The notes beneath the pieces are model-generated. The model did not search any database, was not told the origin of the DNA, and saw nothing but the letters and a program-made list of their open reading frames with translations. A stretch of 35,075 nucleotides of DNA from Actinomycetes bacterium (GTDB lineage: Bacteria > Actinomycetota > Acidimicrobiia > Acidimicrobiales > RAAP-2): assembly GCA_021828055.1 (NCBI GenBank), contig JAKATH010000015.1, forward strand, positions 1 through 35,075, written 5' to 3'. This document shows, piece after piece, positions 34,054 to 35,075 of the stretch. The position numbers were made by a program, and so were the translations under genes. The number at the start of each line of letters is the position of its first letter. Position 1 is the stretch's first letter.

Positions 34054-34383
34054 GTGCCCGTCCCCGTGGTCACGGCCACCGCTCCCCCGACCGTCGCGGC
34101 CGTCTCCCCGCCAGCAGGACCGACTGGCGGCGGGACGTCGGTCACGGTCACCGGCACCGGGTTCACCCCGACAGCTGCGGTCGCCTTCGGGACGGCGGCG
34201 GCTCCGAGCGTCACCGTGGCAAGCCCGACGGTCCTCACCGCCCTCGCGCCCCCTCGTGCCCCAGGCGCGGTCACCGTCACGGTGACGACCCCGTCTGGGA
34301 CCTCGGCTGCGAATGCGGCCGACCAGTTCACCTACACGACCCCTGCTGGCGCGCCGGGAGGCACACCGGGCGGAGCGGCGTGA
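34054..34383 (+). CDS. Single IPT/TIG-domain ORF, possibly a remnant
   Basis: About 109 residues from GTG 34054 hold one immunoglobulin-like IPT/TIG domain: PPTVAAVSPPAGPTGGGTSV, then VTGTGFTPTAAVAFG, then SPTVLTALAPPRAPGAVTVT and ADQFTYT. A Gly/Pro tail follows (AGAPGGTPGGAA). IPT/TIG domains usually occur in strings within secreted or surface proteins. Here there is no signal peptide, and a GGAGGA at 34031-34036 is 17 bases from the start, too far. It may be a fragment of a larger surface protein gene, or a start was missed (GTG at 34009 or 34066 are in frame). It is next to a secretory-lipase-like gene. Confidence 0.55.
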   Translation: MPVPVVTATAPPTVAAVSPPAGPTGGGTSVTVTGTGFTPTAAVAFGTAAAPSVTVASPTVLTALAPPRAPGAVTVTVTTPSGTSAANAADQFTYTTPAGAPGGTPGGAA

Positions 34384-34483
34384 ACCGGGTCGTGAGCAAC
34401 GACTTGGAGGCCTGCCTCGAGGCATCACCACCCGCAACGACGCCGACGCCGACTGGACCGCTCGGAGCTGCCAGGGCAGGCAG

Positions 34484-35075
34484 CTAGGCGCAAGAGCTGG
34501 TCTGGATCCCCGGCATCCCCACCGGGTGGTAGGGGTCGGGGCTCGGCCCGCCTGCGAACCGGTCCGCGATCCAGCGGACCATGTCGCCGATCGACACTGT
34601 GATCACACCCGTATGTGTCAGCCCAGGGTAGATCCAACGCTCGAGATCCTGGTGGACAGAGCAGAGATGCTGGGCGAGGATCTGCGTGGAGATGACCGGG
34701 ATCTGTGTGTCGGCACCTCCCTGGATGATGAGCAACGGCGCCGAGACCGCACTCGGGAAGTACTCCGGATCGTTCGCTTCGAGGAGGACCTTCCACGCGG
34801 GGACGTCGAAAGGATTCTTCCTCACAAACTTCGTGAGCGGGTACTTGTCGATCTTCTTCGCCACGTAGGTGAAGCAGCCTCTTGTCAGGTCGCGGACGAG
34901 CGAGCGGCCGGTCTTCGTGAGGATCTCGTCGAGGGGAGCCTTCTTCGGCCCGTAGGCCTTCTCGAACCCGACCGCCGCCATCAACAGGTAGAAGCGGTAG
35001 GGGCTCGTCTTCAAGAATGTGTAGATCAGCGCGAACTGGGAAGGCGGCGCGCCGGCGACGACCCCGACGAGGTCG
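34484..35075 (-). CDS. Secretory-lipase-like alpha/beta hydrolase, C-terminal part (cut by window edge)
   Basis: About 196 C-terminal residues are visible; the N-terminus lies beyond 35075. The frame enters as DLVGVVAGAPPSQFA, the region after the nucleophile elbow in LIP-family lipases. Then PLLIIQGGADTQIPVISTQ gives the likely catalytic Asp, and YPGLTHTGVI gives the likely catalytic His. Four cysteines are seen, including one two residues from the end (TSSCA). An apparent TTG start at 35012-35014 is not the true start because the frame stays open to the edge. The DNA here is clearly less GC-rich (30 of 60 bases at 34801-34860) than the rest, which suggests a different origin. Confidence 0.85.
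   Translation of the reverse strand, partial: DLVGVVAGAPPSQFALIYTFLKTSPYRFYLLMAAVGFEKAYGPKKAPLDEILTKTGRSLVRDLTRGCFTYVAKKIDKYPLTKFVRKNPFDVPAWKVLLEANDPEYFPSAVSAPLLIIQGGADTQIPVISTQILAQHLCSVHQDLERWIYPGLTHTGVITVSIGDMVRWIADRFAGGPSPDPYHPVGMPGIQTSSCA

Overview
This window looks like the chromosome of a very GC-rich actinobacterium. Third codon positions are almost all G or C, GTG starts are common, and genes are packed with 4-base ATGA/GTGA stop-start overlaps. Several markers point to Actinomycetota: a phosphatidylinositol mannoside set (PgsA, PatA, PimA), a mycothiol-type cysteine ligase (MshC), an F420:NADPH oxidoreductase and an InhA-like enoyl reductase. Gene order along the minus strand (npdG, mshC, thrS, HIT, pgsA, patA, pimA, M48 peptidase, pdxS, pdxT, yebC, ruvC, ruvA, ruvB, yajC, secD, secF, rel, hisS, aspS) resembles the block known from mycobacteria and other actinobacteria. 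The long extensions and the differences in order suggest a deeper lineage such as Acidimicrobiia, but this is inference.

Region 1 (1-14990, nearly all minus strand) is housekeeping. It holds aspS (cut by the window edge), hisS, bifunctional rel, secF/secD/yajC, ruvB/ruvA/ruvC, yebC, the PLP synthase pair pdxT/pdxS and an M48 membrane protease with a repeat-rich N-terminus. One orphan OmpR-type response regulator (8204-8953) is inserted on the plus strand between yajC and ruvB.

Region 2 (14987-24682) carries the envelope lipid genes pimA, patA and pgsA, joined by 11-base overlaps, then HIT, thrS, mshC and npdG. A plus-strand EF-G-like gene with altered G motifs is inserted between pgsA and the HIT gene.

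Region 3 (24683-25003) is a non-coding stretch with a 24-base tandem repeat, followed by the plus-strand InhA-like fabI.

Region 4 (25898-29806) is the most interesting part. A cobalamin riboswitch, with a hairpin that can cover the first ribosome binding site, precedes a four-gene operon: a secreted lipoprotein with a transcobalamin-like (DUF4430-type) domain, an ECF T-component, a single-chain double ECF ATPase and a CbrT-like S-component. Together these look like a self-contained vitamin B12 importer with a lipid-anchored capture protein.

Region 5 (29807-35075) has an ABC exporter, a small basic protein of unknown function, a MarR regulator coupled to a family III CoA-transferase, a stray IPT/TIG domain ORF, and the C-terminal part of a secretory-lipase-like hydrolase in visibly less GC-rich DNA. 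No rRNA, tRNA, CRISPR array, insertion sequence or prophage was seen.
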